A stretch of 64,000 bases of DNA from the NCBI GenBank assembly GCA_035041965.1, contig JAPYMA010003017.1, positions 124,001 to 188,000 on the forward strand, written 5' to 3'. The DNA comes from Anisakis pegreffii. Taxonomy: Eukaryota > Nematoda > Chromadorea > Rhabditida > Anisakidae. The notes under the pieces are model-generated. The model was not told the origin of the DNA, searched no databases, and saw nothing but the letters and a program-made list of their open reading frames with translations. This document shows, in pieces, positions 20,099 to 38,400 of this stretch (its first letter is position 1; every line of letters begins with the position of its first letter). A program made the translations under genes and the position numbers.

Positions 20099-22194
20099 GT
20101 TTGTTAGAACAGACCAAGCATGTATTCTGTCTTATTAAATCACATTATGAAAAACTACGAACACTTCCAGCAGAACGATAACAAACTGGTGGCAAACCAC
20201 AACTTCGAACAGTGTTGATGAGAAGAACAGAGCAAAATTGATTTTATGGATGAATATGATAAAATAATGTTAGCATCAAGGAAGTTTTTTCGGGAAGTTA
20301 TGCAGAGGTGGGCAGGTAGCACTCAGGGAGGATACGTTACATACGATAATGAAACGAGTAGAATGAAGCGATTGGAGACGAACAAATTTTTGCTAGGACG
20401 TTTTCTGGGCTTTTAGTGATTGCCGAAGGTCGGGTTTGTTAAAATGAACTCCGCCTGATTTCGATAGAACTAGTTACTCTTTTGCTCGTCGTCAATAGGA
20501 CAAAGTAGAAGAAGATGAGTTGAAGGAAGAGGTAATGTGAGTTGAATGGGCAGCGATGTTTTCAGTGACGGAAAAAAAAACAACAGTTGGGAATAAATTA
20601 GTAGAATAAAAATTGAAGTATAGGCAAAGGAAGGATATCAACAAATAACCGTCAAAGTGCATAGAATGACCAAAACACAGGCATCATCAAAAGTTCACAT
20701 CAGAACACGTTTTGTTGCGATTTTTCCTATACTTTTATAAATTTCCATATGTAAAGAAACACAAACAATGTTTCAATTCGAATTCTACGCACGAATCTTC
20801 AAAAAGTGACATTCTCAGTTTGCGTTTCGATTTAGTTATGCAGTGCATTTATGGTCTTTCCTTATCTTTGTGGTTTCAACCATCAATGATGTTCACAATC
20901 GCTTTTTTTTTCCACTTCATTATTCTTTCTGCATGTATCAAGCGCTCCTTTATTTCTTAAGACGTCAAATATTGTATTCTCGATTTAAACCTTCCATCGA
21001 CAAACACCACACTGATCGAATGTGATTGAAATGTTCAATGTGACTGATTGAAATGTTCAGTTCATTATTGATCTTGAGAAAGAAAAGGACGAACGCCTCG
21101 AAAAATATTCCCAACAAGTTAAAGCGAGATGTTGAATTTGACTAAAGTTTTTATATTTTTTATCACATGAATAGATGAATATTTGCGCCATATGCGCATT
21201 CACATAAATTTCAAAGTCATTTGAAATTCCCGATTGAACTAATAAATCCTATCAAAAAAAATCACAGACAAAATCATTAAACAGTTTCAGGAAAAGGAGA
21301 TAAGCTGAATAGAGATCGCAAATGCAAACATAAAATGCATATTTCCCTGAATAAGCACCAAAATGACTGGATAATGCTTCAATATCAACAAGACATAAAG
21401 CATCGAACAATGTTTCATAACTAATAGAATATATTGCAAAATAATTCAGTTTAGATAGAAATACTTTCTCAGTGAATCCTCCTCTGAATTAAATCGTTTC
21501 AGTCATTTTCATGCATCACAAATTCGAGAATATTGAAGCAATTCATCGATATACGGCTCTAACACACATTTAATATTAAAAGTTAACAGATAATCTTCTA
21601 ATTAAGGAAGATATTATATCTACAAGTGAGACACAAATGAATAATCAAACAATCTTTCAAAAAATGCATCAAGACGATAAACATCCGCCTAAGAAAAGAG
21701 TTATAACAAAATGCACTAATCTCAACACCACTAAAACGTCTCAACTGACTATTCTATAAATGCAAATTCATAGATGCAAATGTCCATCCTTTCAACAACA
21801 GAATTTGTTCTCATTCATATCACTTAAATGTTAACAATTGATCCAACTTGAGCCAATAGTCGAATTTATTGAGCAATTTCCGTTTATCAGCTTCTTGTTG
21901 AACGTCTCGTCACAGTGGTGCGATTAAGATGAAACCATGGTAAACGCATAGTCTGAAAACACCTTCAACTATCAGAGATCATTACAATCCGTACAAATTT
22001 CAACAGCAAGCTGAAGCCGCATCTTGCTTCGTATTCTTTCCATTCACAGTTCAGCATTCTATAACTCGCTTCAACTTCAACTTAGTCATCCAAAATAAAC
22101 AGTGTAAAATGCAACACACAAACACCTTATCCTATCCACACACATTATCTTCAGTGATCAAACCAAAGGAAAGCAGTAATATAGGGAAACGAAC
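20099..22194. other. Intergenic region, possibly with a last kinase exon
   Basis: Mostly gene-free. The one coding-looking stretch is on the minus strand near 21840-21912. It reads DVQQEADKRKLLNKFDYWLK in one frame and could be the C-terminal exon of the kinase at 22195-26526. Its acceptor phase does not match my preferred donor, so it is not included in that model. Confidence 0.35.
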
Positions 22195-26526
<4,332 letters not shown>

Positions 26527-27892
26527 TTGTTCACACGTCTAAATCACCTCAATTAACTGACCTCGTCTGTGAGTTATCGGACTTGACTGCGGTTTATACA
26601 AACCAATTGCAAAGCAAAACCACGATCGACAATATAACTAATTTGAGATCAAAACGTCTTAGAACGTTTCATTGAAACCTTCTTGACAATTGAAGTTTTG
26701 CACTATCAAGTTTCAGGCAAGTGCTGGTGGCATCGAAGAAAATCAAGCAAAAATGAGTGACCTTCAACTTCAATTGCCGACCACCTCAACGTAACTTTGC
26801 AACAACAATAAATCTTTTGCACTTCAAAAGTCTATTATCAATTCGAAAATCCAGCATCTGTTTTGTCGTCAATATATGTAAAAACATTTTAGTTTTTCAC
26901 AATCAGATTTATTTACCTTTACCACGCGTAAGCAAATTCAAATGCACATATTGGAACAATGCAATATTTTGAATACACATAACAATCTATGTAAAATCAG
27001 AATTCTTACGTGTATCCAGTGGCAGAAAACTTCTTGAGAAAAACCACTGCAGCATTTGCATAAAACACTAATTCTCTTGTGCACCATTCTAAAATGTTCG
27101 TTTCTTTGAGAGTGCGCAATTTTTCTTTTTGTTCGTAAAAATGTGATTTGTTGGAAATTTGTGACTTTTGCTACAACTTCATAAATTGAGCAACACAGCG
27201 ATTTCCTTGAGAAAACTCAACGCGACTTGGTGAACTCAATGTCTATCAACTAACCCAACAGTTTATGAAACATTCGACTGCTGCATTAATTGCTTGTAAA
27301 TTCGATTAACACTATTTGTATTCACTTCATCACACACCAAAAAACGCTGTTCTCATACGAAATGCTCGAATCCAAAAAGAACGTAATGGCAAAAGCTCTC
27401 TTTATCATGGAGTATCATCACCAAATTCAGTACAACGACCAGAACAGCACGAAACAAACCGTAATCAATATGAAACAATACTACTTAGCAATAGTAAACT
27501 AGTTCGATTTAATGAAAGCCGACGAGACATTAGTTTAGTGTAATTACACGACAAACGATTCACACAAAAGAATTATACCAATGACAACAATAACACCGGA
27601 AAACGACAAACAATGACACCGGAAAATAGCAATAATAACAAGAAAAATCAGCTCATGCCATAGACCAGAAGATGGTGATATGTGAATGCAGTATCGACTG
27701 GCTTATCTACAACCAAAAACATACATATGAATACTGTTTTCCAGTCGGAAGTTAGTAGCTCGATCATTTTACGAGAACTGATCATTCTCTTGAACAGTTG
27801 AAAACCACTTCTGCCAACGGACGACACACTATTTGAAATCTTAACAATTGATTCATGAACAAGCAATTCATGAACAATTCGACTGCGGTCAT
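26527..27892. other. Intergenic region, no gene seen
   Basis: Separates the kinase 5' end from the 3' end of the histidine phosphatase. Short open frames at 26757-26972 and 27290-27543 on + have no splice or domain support. Confidence 0.5.
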
Positions 27893-29495
27893 TCAACATC
27901 GATCAAGACCGCTGTGAATGAGAGCTGGTATTGGAGATCCGGTTATCTTCCATTGATCACCCAATTCAATTATTTCGTTCATTGCCAAGTAAGAAGTTTT
28001 ATGGATGTAGGCTCGAAACTGATCACGATCACGTGGTTTTTTACCGGCCAACTGTCGTGTTAACGTTTCCAGTGATCCTGCATGACCCACCAACAGGATA
28101 GTTCCTAAAGGCAAACTATTAATATCGGTTCAACATCCACCCTCGTGTTCGTTCATATCATGTCAACACTGTATGTGATCTTTTTACGAAGTTATGCTAA
28201 ACTTCTTGCATTTGTGAACAATTCGAACCATCAAACCTAACTTTTACTATTGGGTAGCAATTGCACCCCGATCTCACGTTTAATTTTAAAACGTTTATCA
28301 GAATTCAAGTTCATCCTTTCTTGAAACACTTCCGAACCAAACAAAATCCAACAACAGTCCACTTGTTGTTGATGTTTGATAGTTTTCGAGTAAAAAGGTC
28401 ATAAAATTCCAAGTATTACTGCAAATAAAACCATATAAGAAACCTTTGGGATGCAATTTGAGAATGCGTTGAACAATGGCGAATGATCGAGTGTAATAAT
28501 CGAGAAGTGTCTCTTTCTCGTCGAATTCTTTCGCATCATCGAACCCCTCATATGAGCTATCCACTGGAAAACCAGCTTCTTCGTATTCACTCGGATTCAA
28601 GAACGTCGGTAATCCATGCTTACACCATCGCATCCACTGGAATAGACCCGGTTCAATACGGATGCGTAGTTCTTTGGCTTGCAATCCTGAATCAAATCAA
28701 ATTTGAGTACTAATCGGAATTCACTGAATTTCCCTAAGTGATCGAATCTATTTGCAAAATCGAATTCCTTAATGCGATGTGGAATCATACCTTCGAGAAT
28801 GCCTTGTGCCGTTTGCATACAACGATAGGCTGGCGACGAATAAATAAAGTCTATACTGATACCACGTTCGCGAAGCAGTTCACCTACAACAGCAAGTAAA
28901 TGAATTCCATGTTGATACATCGTTATAGTTATGCAAAACGTTCACCGTTTAAAAACTAAACCTTACAAATAATACCACCGACATAAACAAGACTAAATTG
29001 CACTGACCAGTACGGATACAATAGGCATATCCGCTGTTTGTGATTGGCGTATCATCCGAATAATCTCGCGGTCCACCGGGCCTTGGCGCCAGCTTAGACG
29101 GTAACTGCTCATTGAATCTTTGAAAATGACCTTCCGAGTCGAATGCTCGTTCCAACCACTGAATTCCTGAAATGAATACATTAAAATTCCAACGATTAAA
29201 CAGCAGTTATTCATTATTATAACTCTTATTACTATGATTACAACTGAAAATTGATTACTTACATCTTGAAAACTTTCATTCGAGTCGTAATAATAACACT
29301 GGTCATGATATTGGTTACAACTGGGACTGCTACTAGGTTTGAACGAGTTGTTTAACATCTGTGAAAAGTGGTATAATAAAGGAATCCGGAAATTTCACCT
29401 TTCTTTTTGAAATGATAATCACATCGTTCACTGTGTCGGACAACCAGCAATCGTCTAGACCACCCTTCGGTCACAGTTTTGCTTGTCGACTCCAT
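27893..29495 (-). CDS. Histidine phosphatase superfamily protein, TULA/STS (UBASH3)-like
   Basis: Five phase-consistent exons: 29495-29399, 29166-29008, 28883-28791, 28686-28444, 28104-27893, giving 267 residues. The protein covers only the phosphoglycerate-mutase-like domain of UBASH3; UBA and SH3 parts are absent. Motifs follow the family order: VVRHSERCD (phospho-accepting His), RDYSDDTPITNSG, YSSPAYRCMQTA, IEPGLFQWMRW and VGHAGSLE with the second catalytic His. The normal RHG triad is RHS here. UBASH3 proteins are tyrosine or acid phosphatases; substrate here is unknown. The start at 29495 is the first Met giving a family-length product, but the frame stays open upstream to 29612 and adds a hydrophobic stretch, so a membrane-anchored form is possible. 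A spare exon at 29358-29273 could be an alternative start exon. Confidence 0.88.
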
Positions 29496-29848
29496 ATCGA
29501 GCACATCACCCAAAACTATCGAATCTCTTTTTATGTTAATAAAGAAAAGATAACCAACAAGCCACATCCAAAAAGTCAGCAACAAAACCAAATCATGAAC
29601 AACAACAGACATAATATGATTCTGAATAAAACTTTAAATCTTACAGAATGTAGTGATATGCATTATGTAACAAACAAATTGTTGATATGAAATTGAAAAT
29701 TTTGAAAGATTTATTCTGATTTATGGAATATTCCATACATTTCTGACTCACAATTATTCTTTAATAAGCTAAACTCTCACAATCAGCTGAGAACCAGGTG
29801 GCCTTGACTCGCCAAATCGCTCTGAGCATACTATTTCTACGTATAAAT

Positions 29849-29880
29849 TCAGGAACAAACGGTTTTTCGTTTGTTCCTGA
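29849..29880. repeat. Perfect hairpin, 13-bp arms and 6-nt loop
   Basis: TCAGGAACAAACG and its exact reverse complement flank GTTTTT. It lies 20 bp before the truncated left edge of the MITE copy at 29900. Confidence 0.8.
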
Positions 29881-29899
29881 CGTTCTTACTGTTTCTGAG

Positions 29900-30574
29900 A
29901 TCGATTATAATTGCATAAAAGGCTATTGTCCATCACACGCTCACTTCAAACTGATTCACATGGATTCTCATTCTTTTCAGACGTGTTCTATTCACTCTCA
30001 TAGCTATTACATGTGAATACCGTTCTCTTCATGAGTTTTTCTCATTCATTTCGTCTCATTTCACTTCACAGTTCGAATCAATTTCTCATTCTGTAGCATA
30101 TACTATTTACTGAATACGTTGACGAATGTTGACAGCCGAAATCAACAATACAGCAATTGAATATTATTGTTCAACAATGTTCGACATTCGGATGAACAAT
30201 TACAGAGTGTATTCCATAGAATGAGAATTTGACTTTAATTGTTGTGTCAAATGAATGAGAAATTAGTAGAAGAGAACATTTTGGTGATAAAAGCTATAAG
30301 TGCGATTATAACAGCAAGAAAAAGAATGAAAACCCTGTTAAAACAAGCAAAAAGCCTGTTAGACCGGGACAAGCTAATGATATTCATAGGAGATCGAAGA
30401 GTGTTGCCATTAACTAACCGCATTTAAATATCCAAGTTAAAAAACACCATCACAATGGCGTTCTATCATAAAATAACAACTGCACTCAATCCTAATTCCC
30501 CCACCCCGTCCATCACCCCTTCACACCTCCAAATTACCCAAAATCGGTAACTTCACCCTCTACGGGAACCACTG
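29900..30574 (+). mobile_element. hAT-like MITE, left-truncated (copy 4)
   Basis: Aligns by eye with copy 3 from its ATCGATTAT segment through to the right terminus GGGAACCACTG, but the first roughly 140 bp including the left inverted repeat are missing. It lies upstream of the phosphatase gene in the same orientation as the other copies. Confidence 0.75.
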
Positions 30575-31513
30575 CAGTAGACAAACAAAGTCTCCTTTTC
30601 GGTTCCCTTCAAGAAAATATCAAAGCAACATTCAGCAGCAGGATCTGAGAGATATATGAGAGTTCTTCGTCACAGACATGGAAATGAAGTTGGATTTTGA
30701 GAACTGCGAAGCCGAAACTTAGTCAGTTTTTCTTTTTTGAATTCAAGTATCACTGCTTACAAGATGTGAACGGCTCTGGAGCTTTGCTGGAGTGGTGACT
30801 AATTTTGACACATACATATGTATGAAAATTCCACGAATTGCTAAACATAAAGAATTCATTATTCATAATCAACCATGTAACTGATGATATTCGTTGTCGG
30901 TAATGACTTCGAGATCATTTCTATATTTTTAAGAAGAACGCATCGGTCGCCTCAACACGAATTCTTCACTCGTTTCCAAACAGCAATGCATCCATGGATT
31001 TGTGATTTGTTATTCGTTGATACGCTCGCTATTTTCAGTTCAGTGAGTTCACTGTACTATGAAAGTTGATCGTAGTGGAAATCCAAACATTTGGATATAT
31101 TCTATCTCGAAAACCGAATAATTCAGTTCAGAAAAAGTGATTGAATGTGTCTATGACTCGAAAAAAGTATTGAATAATGAATATAATTTGAAGAGTGAAT
31201 GGAAATCTAGGTGATTGTATCAACGTCGCTGTTATCATCGTGTTTATGCAAGAGACAAGGATACGTTCTCGTCAAGGATGCCAATATTGAACCAATACAG
31301 GATTTACCGCAAAAGTACTCCATATTTAGCCGTGTTCATCGACTCTCATTTCCATAAGTTATATCCTGATGCCTAAGCGTGCTTTGACGATACCAAAAAT
31401 GACAACAAATCAGTTTACTGGTGACAGTTGATCAGACTGTTACAAGCCTTTCTCAAATGATTTCTTTTTTTTCTCAGTTTTCATAGTGAACGTTCAATTC
31501 CTTTCTTCGCCAG
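30575..31513. other. No gene seen
   Basis: AT-rich sequence. An open frame at 30884-31069 on + is short and unsupported. Upstream exons of the following small + strand coding segment might lie here, but I cannot place them. Confidence 0.4.
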
Positions 31514-31807
31514 TTGGGAAATTATCATTCAATCGATGTGAGACAAAGCTGGAGAGGACTACTTAAAATGAACGTTTTCAGGTCAACACCAAAGCCACCG
31601 GAAGGATGGGGTGACAGGAATGACGATACACTAAAGAATGTAAAAACGTTAACACGCTCCGAGAGTACAACTCCACGGTTACAACGGAATTTAAGTGGCA
31701 ATCCAGCAGAACATGATGATGCTCAGAAGTCTGCATCTGGAAAGAAATCGAATGAGAATGAATCAAAAAATAACTCGAATAATAAGAAAGATGAAGTGAA
31801 AAATTGA
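31514..31807 (+). CDS. Lys/Asn-rich C-terminal exon, unrecognised protein
   Basis: The open frame ends at TGA 31805-31807. Its C-terminal half is hydrophilic and low-complexity (SASGKKSNENESKNNSNNKK), preceded by STPKPPEGWGDRNDDTLKNV. There is an acceptor-like TTTTCAG just before GTCAACACC at 31582, and another CAG at 31511-31513. No ATG begins the frame, so earlier exons must exist if this is real. The style resembles the Lys-rich tail of the coding segment at 32861-34095. No function is assigned. Confidence 0.35.
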   Translation: MGNYHSIDVRQSWRGLLKMNVFRSTPKPPEGWGDRNDDTLKNVKTLTRSESTTPRLQRNLSGNPAEHDDAQKSASGKKSNENESKNNSNNKKDEVKN

Positions 31808-32860
31808 ATTAAGTCGTGTAATTCATAACGAATTATCATTAAATTATATTTCCCTCTAATAGTTAAAGAGTGTTTTTATGTATTCACTAATCGTAAGTGA
31901 TTCCTTATTGTCACGTCTACTTCACAGGAATAAATTCAACTAAACCTTATTCATCGAAGCCTGATAATAAACATCCTAGAACTGATATGATTTTACTCAG
32001 GTTAAATAAAGAGAATGCATATTAAATTCAATTTCTAACAGATTCCAAAAGACATGCCACAGTGTGTGCAATTGATGATGGATAAACTTGCAATATGATC
32101 ACCAATCCCTCACACAATCTCAAACGAGCACAACGATTTATTCTACTCTTATCTATCTCACATATACGTAAAAGTTTTATGCAGTGATGGGCACACTACC
32201 GAAAAAACAGCTCCGCTGATTGCTAATTCCCTCAAAAATACTTTTGTTCCGCTAAAAATGATTCACTATTAGCATCGCTGAAAAAAAATTAACGAAGACG
32301 TTACGCTCAAAGTGTCGCTACACGAGAAAAATTAACATCTGATTCACAAAAATTTGGTCATCGCACAAGGGTTGAACTGCTGAATACGAATAATTACATT
32401 CATTATCACATATTACAAGCAACTGGTTATCAATTTAATGATATTTGTTGAAAGCAATTCATTTCGTAAGTCTGTTGTGCAATTGAGTGGTCGTTTCTTC
32501 AACATCAAAAACACGGCTGAAGTTGAACGAACCGATTTTACATTGATACCAAATCTGAACGCACAGGATTATGTATCAACTGCCATATCAATGCTCATCT
32601 ACACTAGCATATATCATAGGTTATTTTCATCGAGTTCATTCACTCAGAAGCGAGTATGGCATTTTGTCTATAACGCATTTCCGATAGCGTTGCGAATGAA
32701 CGTTTGAATAATGGAAGATTACGGTATTATGAAGCGATAGCCAATGGTTGGGAAGCTAAGAGTAGGCCTGCAGTCGAGGTCATGCACATACCAAGTGATA
32801 TTTCATTATTTGGGTTTTGAACAATCATCAACATATTGAAAGAATTTGGCGACCGCTCCA

Positions 32861-34095
32861 ATGAACATATTGAATCATTCAGGTTTATTAGGATGGATTC
32901 TGTCAAGTGCAGTGTTCGGCATGCAATGTTTTCAATTCAAGAAACTAAACTCAAATTCAGTCGAAAAGCGAGTTCTAGTGGACTCAGCAGAATCTGGCCA
33001 AGTAGCTCCTAATACTCCAATAACAGCAACCGATAACGTAGCAAATAAAACTGATAAAAACGAACAAGCAGTTGGAAACGATAAAAATAAGCCATCAAGT
33101 AATGAGATGCAATCTGTAAGTCAAACGCATTTCCGTTCTTGCTTGAGAAAACTTACTTGAAAGTGTGGCTAAAATAAGTGGCAACTTCACAATTGTTACA
33201 TCAATCACAATCTCTTCGTTGTTTCCGAACATACTGATAGAATACCGCAGATACTCACTTCATAGAGAGCACTTCTATCAATCATCCCCTATCGTTTTGA
33301 TGAGAATGGCAAATGAGCGACACAACCTCATTCGCGGTTAGATTCATAGACATCTTAGGAAAGAATTGATTTTAAACAACCTATTTATATGCCGTGACAG
33401 TTCTCACTGAACGACACATACTTGATTGAGAGTGAGAATAAAGTTTATTTCTAACATTGTATGAAACTGCGTAATTTTGGGGCGGATTGAAAGAAAACGT
33501 GAAATCGGGTGATGTGAAGAAGAATGAACAATCTGCTGAAGATAAGAAAATAGATGCGAAGAATTGCCCAAAAGTCAGCAACAAGCAATCTGTGAAAGTA
33601 AGTTTGTTTGCTATAACAAGATAAATGTCTCGGATCCTCATCTTATGCCTCTTCCACAATGTAACGAGGAAAATATCAACATTCCAATAGCACATTCTTG
33701 TGAAACCTATGTAAGGTTTCCTGAACTTATTCAAAAAACTTTGTACCATTTCATTTTTTATCTCAATTGTGTGCTCTTTCATACAAATTTTGTGAACATT
33801 CTACTGTCATGATCTGTCAGAAATGATCATCCAGCACTGATATAAAAGATGTATGCTTATAAGATCATCTTCCACAGACTTATTCATAAAACACTTAGAT
33901 ATGAAGGATGCATTGAAAACAATGTCCATTGCGTTGACTGCATAACGTGAAATGACTACGACTGCACATCAGTGTATTATCAAACCAACTTCAATTGCCT
34001 GCCTAATCATTTTGTGGTTATTGCAGAAACATGAGGATGCAACGCGAAAAAAGCCAGAGCAGGATCACAAAGCACAAACTAGTGACGAAAAGTGA
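32861..34095 (+). CDS. Small protein with one hydrophobic segment and a Lys-rich tail
   Basis: Three candidate exons: from an ATG at 32861 to a GTAAGT donor after 33115; about 33490-33597, again ending at GTAAGT; and 34027-34095, opening after TTGCAG and stopping at TGA. The first holds a hydrophobic segment (GLLGWILSSAVFGMQCF) followed by an Asn/Lys-rich disordered region. The second and third are charged (KHEDATRKKPEQDHKAQTSD). The second-to-third junction is in phase; the first-to-second is not in my model, so a boundary is wrong or an exon is missing. A start upstream is possible because CATTCAG before GTTTATTAGG also looks like an acceptor. Unrecognised. Confidence 0.35.
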
Positions 34096-34702
34096 ATTAG
34101 TCTGCTGGATTTTACTCACTTCGTTGATGAGATATAACAAAATCATTCTTATTGTTAGATATCTTATTCACTTTGACAGTGGTGAATTGCTAGCATTTTT
34201 GCTTTGCTGATGATCGAAATGCCTTTGCTGATCTTTTGAAGAGATTGCATGGAATAGGTAGATCTAAATGGAAGTGCTTTACTAGCCCAGCAGATTTCAC
34301 TTTCCAACTCATCCCTTACATGTGCTATTTAGCCTGAGTTATCCGTCTTTCCTACTCCAGTCAATATGCAGAATGTATGATAAGTACATTTCAGAGGTTA
34401 TATAATTGCACTTGGTCGAGTGAAACAAATGGGCAATCTCGACGAAATGATCAACGTTAGTTGATAATACCTGCATTATTTACTATCTTATTTATCAATC
34501 ATAACTAGGCAAAATGAACTACCGCCTTTGCATAAAATTCTACTCACACCTAATCAATAGAAATAATTGAAATAAGATGATAGTAAAAATACAGTAAAAT
34601 GTTCAAAAGCAAAACAATTCTAACTTCATAATAGTAGGAGTGGAACTAAACTGTTAGCACTTAAAGGCCCATAAAACCACGACGGCCAAGGAAATAGAAG
34701 GA

Positions 34703-34882
34703 ATGGGCTCGAAACACGAGATGGAATTGAATTCAACACCTCCAAATAAATCGACATCACAGAAACCCGCCCGAAGTAAGCACGTGCAAATAATCGAAAA
34801 TAGATGCCAACTATTCGAAACGAATAACGAGGGAACCTTAGACGAAGAAGCTGATGATGCAATTGCTGCTGGTGGACATTAA
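34703..34882 (+). CDS. Possible 59-residue small protein
   Basis: The frame ATG to TAA encodes a hydrophilic peptide beginning MGSKHEMELNSTPPNKST and ending in an acidic stretch, DEEADDAIAAGGH. MGS at the start fits an N-myristoylation signal in principle. The frame stays open upstream, so it could equally be a 3' exon. The 154-codon open frame on the opposite strand (34626-35090) looks like a shadow because it is hydrophobic and featureless. Evidence is composition only. Confidence 0.25.
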   Translation: MGSKHEMELNSTPPNKSTSQKPARSKHVQIIENRCQLFETNNEGTLDEEADDAIAAGGH

Positions 34883-35459
34883 ATGAAGAAATTATAACTA
34901 AATCATACTCCAAATTACCATTCGTCCGCACGTTATTCAACACATAATAATAATCTTGTATTAATGATCCATGTACATATTGTGTGATTACACATTCTTG
35001 TTTGGTGATTACGCTCTTTGAATATACGTCAATTGCGTCGTATCGAAATGTCACGATCCCTATTGCTGTCAAGTGATCAATGCACATCAACTTGATTCAT
35101 TCAACATCAGTAATGTTTACATTTACTTGAATAAATGTTATGGATACCAGTCTTGATGACACCAGCAATCATGAAGGTGATAAAAAGGTTTCAGCACGAT
35201 ATGGATGAGTGATAATCATGGAAACGGCGTGATATGATTTCCCAGTGCTATTTGCGCATATTTTTTTAGCGTGAGCATAATAACGCACGAACCTGAGCTA
35301 AGCAGCTCAAATCAAACAGTATCACATGGCAATCGTGTCGCCATCCATAGTTGCAGAGAGCTGCTTACATTTCTGAAAGAATATCAAATGGATGTAAATT
35401 AAATAGCGACTGCATTGCCGATCAGTTCAATACGTTGTATCTTGTTGATCAATCTGCGA

Positions 35460-38400
35460 ATTACATACGATCCAGCTGGATCTCCTCATTTAGAAAAAAC
35501 ATGTATTTTATCGCGCGATTTTGCTTTACTGAGGAGATATAGCCTTTTTCTGCAGATCTATCTCAATTAGATAGCGCAGTCGCGCTCACTCATACAAACT
35601 GATCACCAAACACCAATCAACACGTTCACAATAGCAATATGCGGATCGCGATCTTCGACCTGACCGTCTTCTCAGGTTTGCCCGGAAACATGTGAGTTTC
35701 TTTTCACTATTCGACCCAGCATAACCCCTAAATTCAGAATATTATAGATTTTAGTGAGCAATTTTGCTTAGTCGAGGAGATATAGGCATATTATTAATAT
35801 TATCTCGGGTGGCACCTTCAAGGCTACCGTCTTCTCAAGTTTGCCCAGTAACATGTGAATTATTTTGCATCATTCGATCCAGCTGGATCTCTACATTCAG
35901 GAAAACATATATTTTGCCGAGCGATTTTGCTTGCCTGAGGAGATATAGCAATTTTCTTAGATCTATTTCAATTAGCGCAGTCGCGCTCGTCTGTTATGTA
36001 CATTGATCACTATAGAGCAGTCAATACGTTAATACAGCAATATGCGGATCGCGATCTTCGAGCTGACCGTCTTCTCAGGTTTGCCCGGAAACATGTGAGT
36101 TTCTTTTCACTATTCGACCCAGCATAACCCCTAAATTCAGAATATTATAGATTTTAGTGAGCAATTTTGCTTAGTCGAGGAGATATAGGCATATTATTAA
36201 TATTATCTCGGGTGGCACCTTCAAGGCTACCGTCTTCTCAAGTTTGCGCAGTAACATGTGAATTATTTTGCATCATTCGATCCAGCTGGATCTCTACATT
36301 CAGGAAAACATATATTTTGCCGAGCGATTTTGCTTGCCTGAGGAGATATAGCAATTTTCTTAGATCTATTTCAATTAGCGCAGTCGCGCTCGTCTGTTAT
36401 GTACATTGATCACTATAGAGCAGTCAATACGTTAATACAGCAATATGCGGATCGCGATCTTCGAGCTGACCGTCTTCTCAGGTTTGCCCGGAAACATGTG
36501 AGTTTCTTTTCACTATTTGACCCAGCATAACCCCTAAATTCAGAATATTATAGATTTTAGTGAGCAATTTTGCTTAGTCGAGGAGATATAGGCATATTAT
36601 TAATATTATCTCGGGTGGCACCTTCAAGGCTACCGTCTTCTCAAGTTTGCGCAGTAACATGTGAATTATTTTGCATCATTCGATCCAGCTGGATCTCTAC
36701 ATTCAGGAAAACATATATTTTGCCGAGCGATTTTGCTTAGCTGAGGAGATATATCAATTTTCTTAGATCTATTTCAATTAGCGCAGTCGCGCTCGTCTGT
36801 TATGTACATTGATCACTATAGAGCAGTCAATACGTTAATACAGCAATATGCGGATCGCGATCTTCGAGCTGACCGTCTTCTCAGGTTTGCCCGGAAACAT
36901 GTGAGTTTCTTTTCACTATTCGATCCAGCATAACCCCTAAATTCAGAATATTATAGATTTTAGTGAGCAATTTTGCTTAGTCGAGGAGATATAGGCATAT
37001 TATTAATATTATCTCGGGTGGCACCTTCAAGGCTACCGTCTTCTCAAGTTTGCGCAGTAACATGTGAATTATTTTGCATCATTCGATCCAGCTGGATCTC
37101 TACATTCAGGAAAACATATATTTTGCCGAGCGATTTTGCTTGCCTGAGGAGATATAGCAATTTTCTTAGATCTATTTCAATTAGCGCAGTCGCGCTCGTC
37201 TGTTATGTACATTGATCACTATAGAGCAGTCAATACGTTAATACAGCAATATGCGGATCGCGATCTTCGAGCTGACCGTCTTCTCAGGTTTGCCCGGAAA
37301 CATGTGAGTTTCTTTTCACTATTCGACCCAGCATAACCCCTAAATTCAGAATATTATAGATTTTAGTGAGCAATTTTGCTTAGTCGAGGAGATATAGGCA
37401 TATTATTAATATTATCTCGGGTGGCACCTTCAAGGCTACCGTCTTCTCAAGTTTGCGCAGTAACATGTGAATTATTTTGCATCATTCGATCCAGCTGGAT
37501 CTCTACATTCAGGAAAACATATATTTTGCCGAGCGATTTTGCTTGCCTGAGGAGATATAGCAATTTTCTTAGATCTATTTCAATTAGCGCAGTCGCGCTC
37601 GTCTGTTATGTACATTGATCACTATAGAGCAGTCAATACGTTAATACAGCAATATGCGGATCGCGATCTTCGAGCTGACCGTCTTCTCAGGTTTGCCCGG
37701 AAACATGTGAGTTTCTTTTCACTATTCGACCCAGCATAACCCCTAAATTCAGAATATTATAGATTTTAGTGAGCAATTTTGCTTAGTCGAGGAGATATAG
37801 GCATATTATTAATATTATCTCGGGTGGCACCTTCAAGGCTACCGTCTTCTCAAGTTTGCGCAGTAACATGTGAATTATTTTGCATCATTCGATCCAGCTG
37901 GATCTCTACATTCAGGAAAACATATATTTTGCCGAGCGATTTTGCTTAGCTGAGGAGATATATCAATTTTCTTAGATCTATTTCAATTAGCGCAGTCGCG
38001 CTCGTCTGTTATGTACATTGATCACTATAGAGCAGTCAATACGTTAATACAGCAATATGCGGATCGCGATCTTCGAGCTGACCGTCTTCTCAGGTTTGCC
38101 CGGAAACATGTGAGTTTCTTTTCACTATTTGACCCAGCATAACCCCTAAATTCAGAATATTATAGATTTTAGTGAGCAATTTTGCTTAGTCGAGGAGATA
38201 TAGGCATATTATTAATATTATCTCGGGTGGCACCTTCAAGGCTACCGTCTTCTCAAGTTTGCGCAGTAACATGTGAATTATTTTGCATCATTCGATCCAG
38301 CTGGATCTCTACATTCAGGAAAACATATATTTTGCCGAGCGATTTTGCTTAGCTGAGGAGATATAGCAATTTTCTTAGATCTATTTCAATTAGCGCAGTC

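Noticed and set aside
34626..35090. 154-codon open frame on the minus strand
   Set aside because: Hydrophobic, no domain, no splice or start context; the opposite strand has more protein-like composition.
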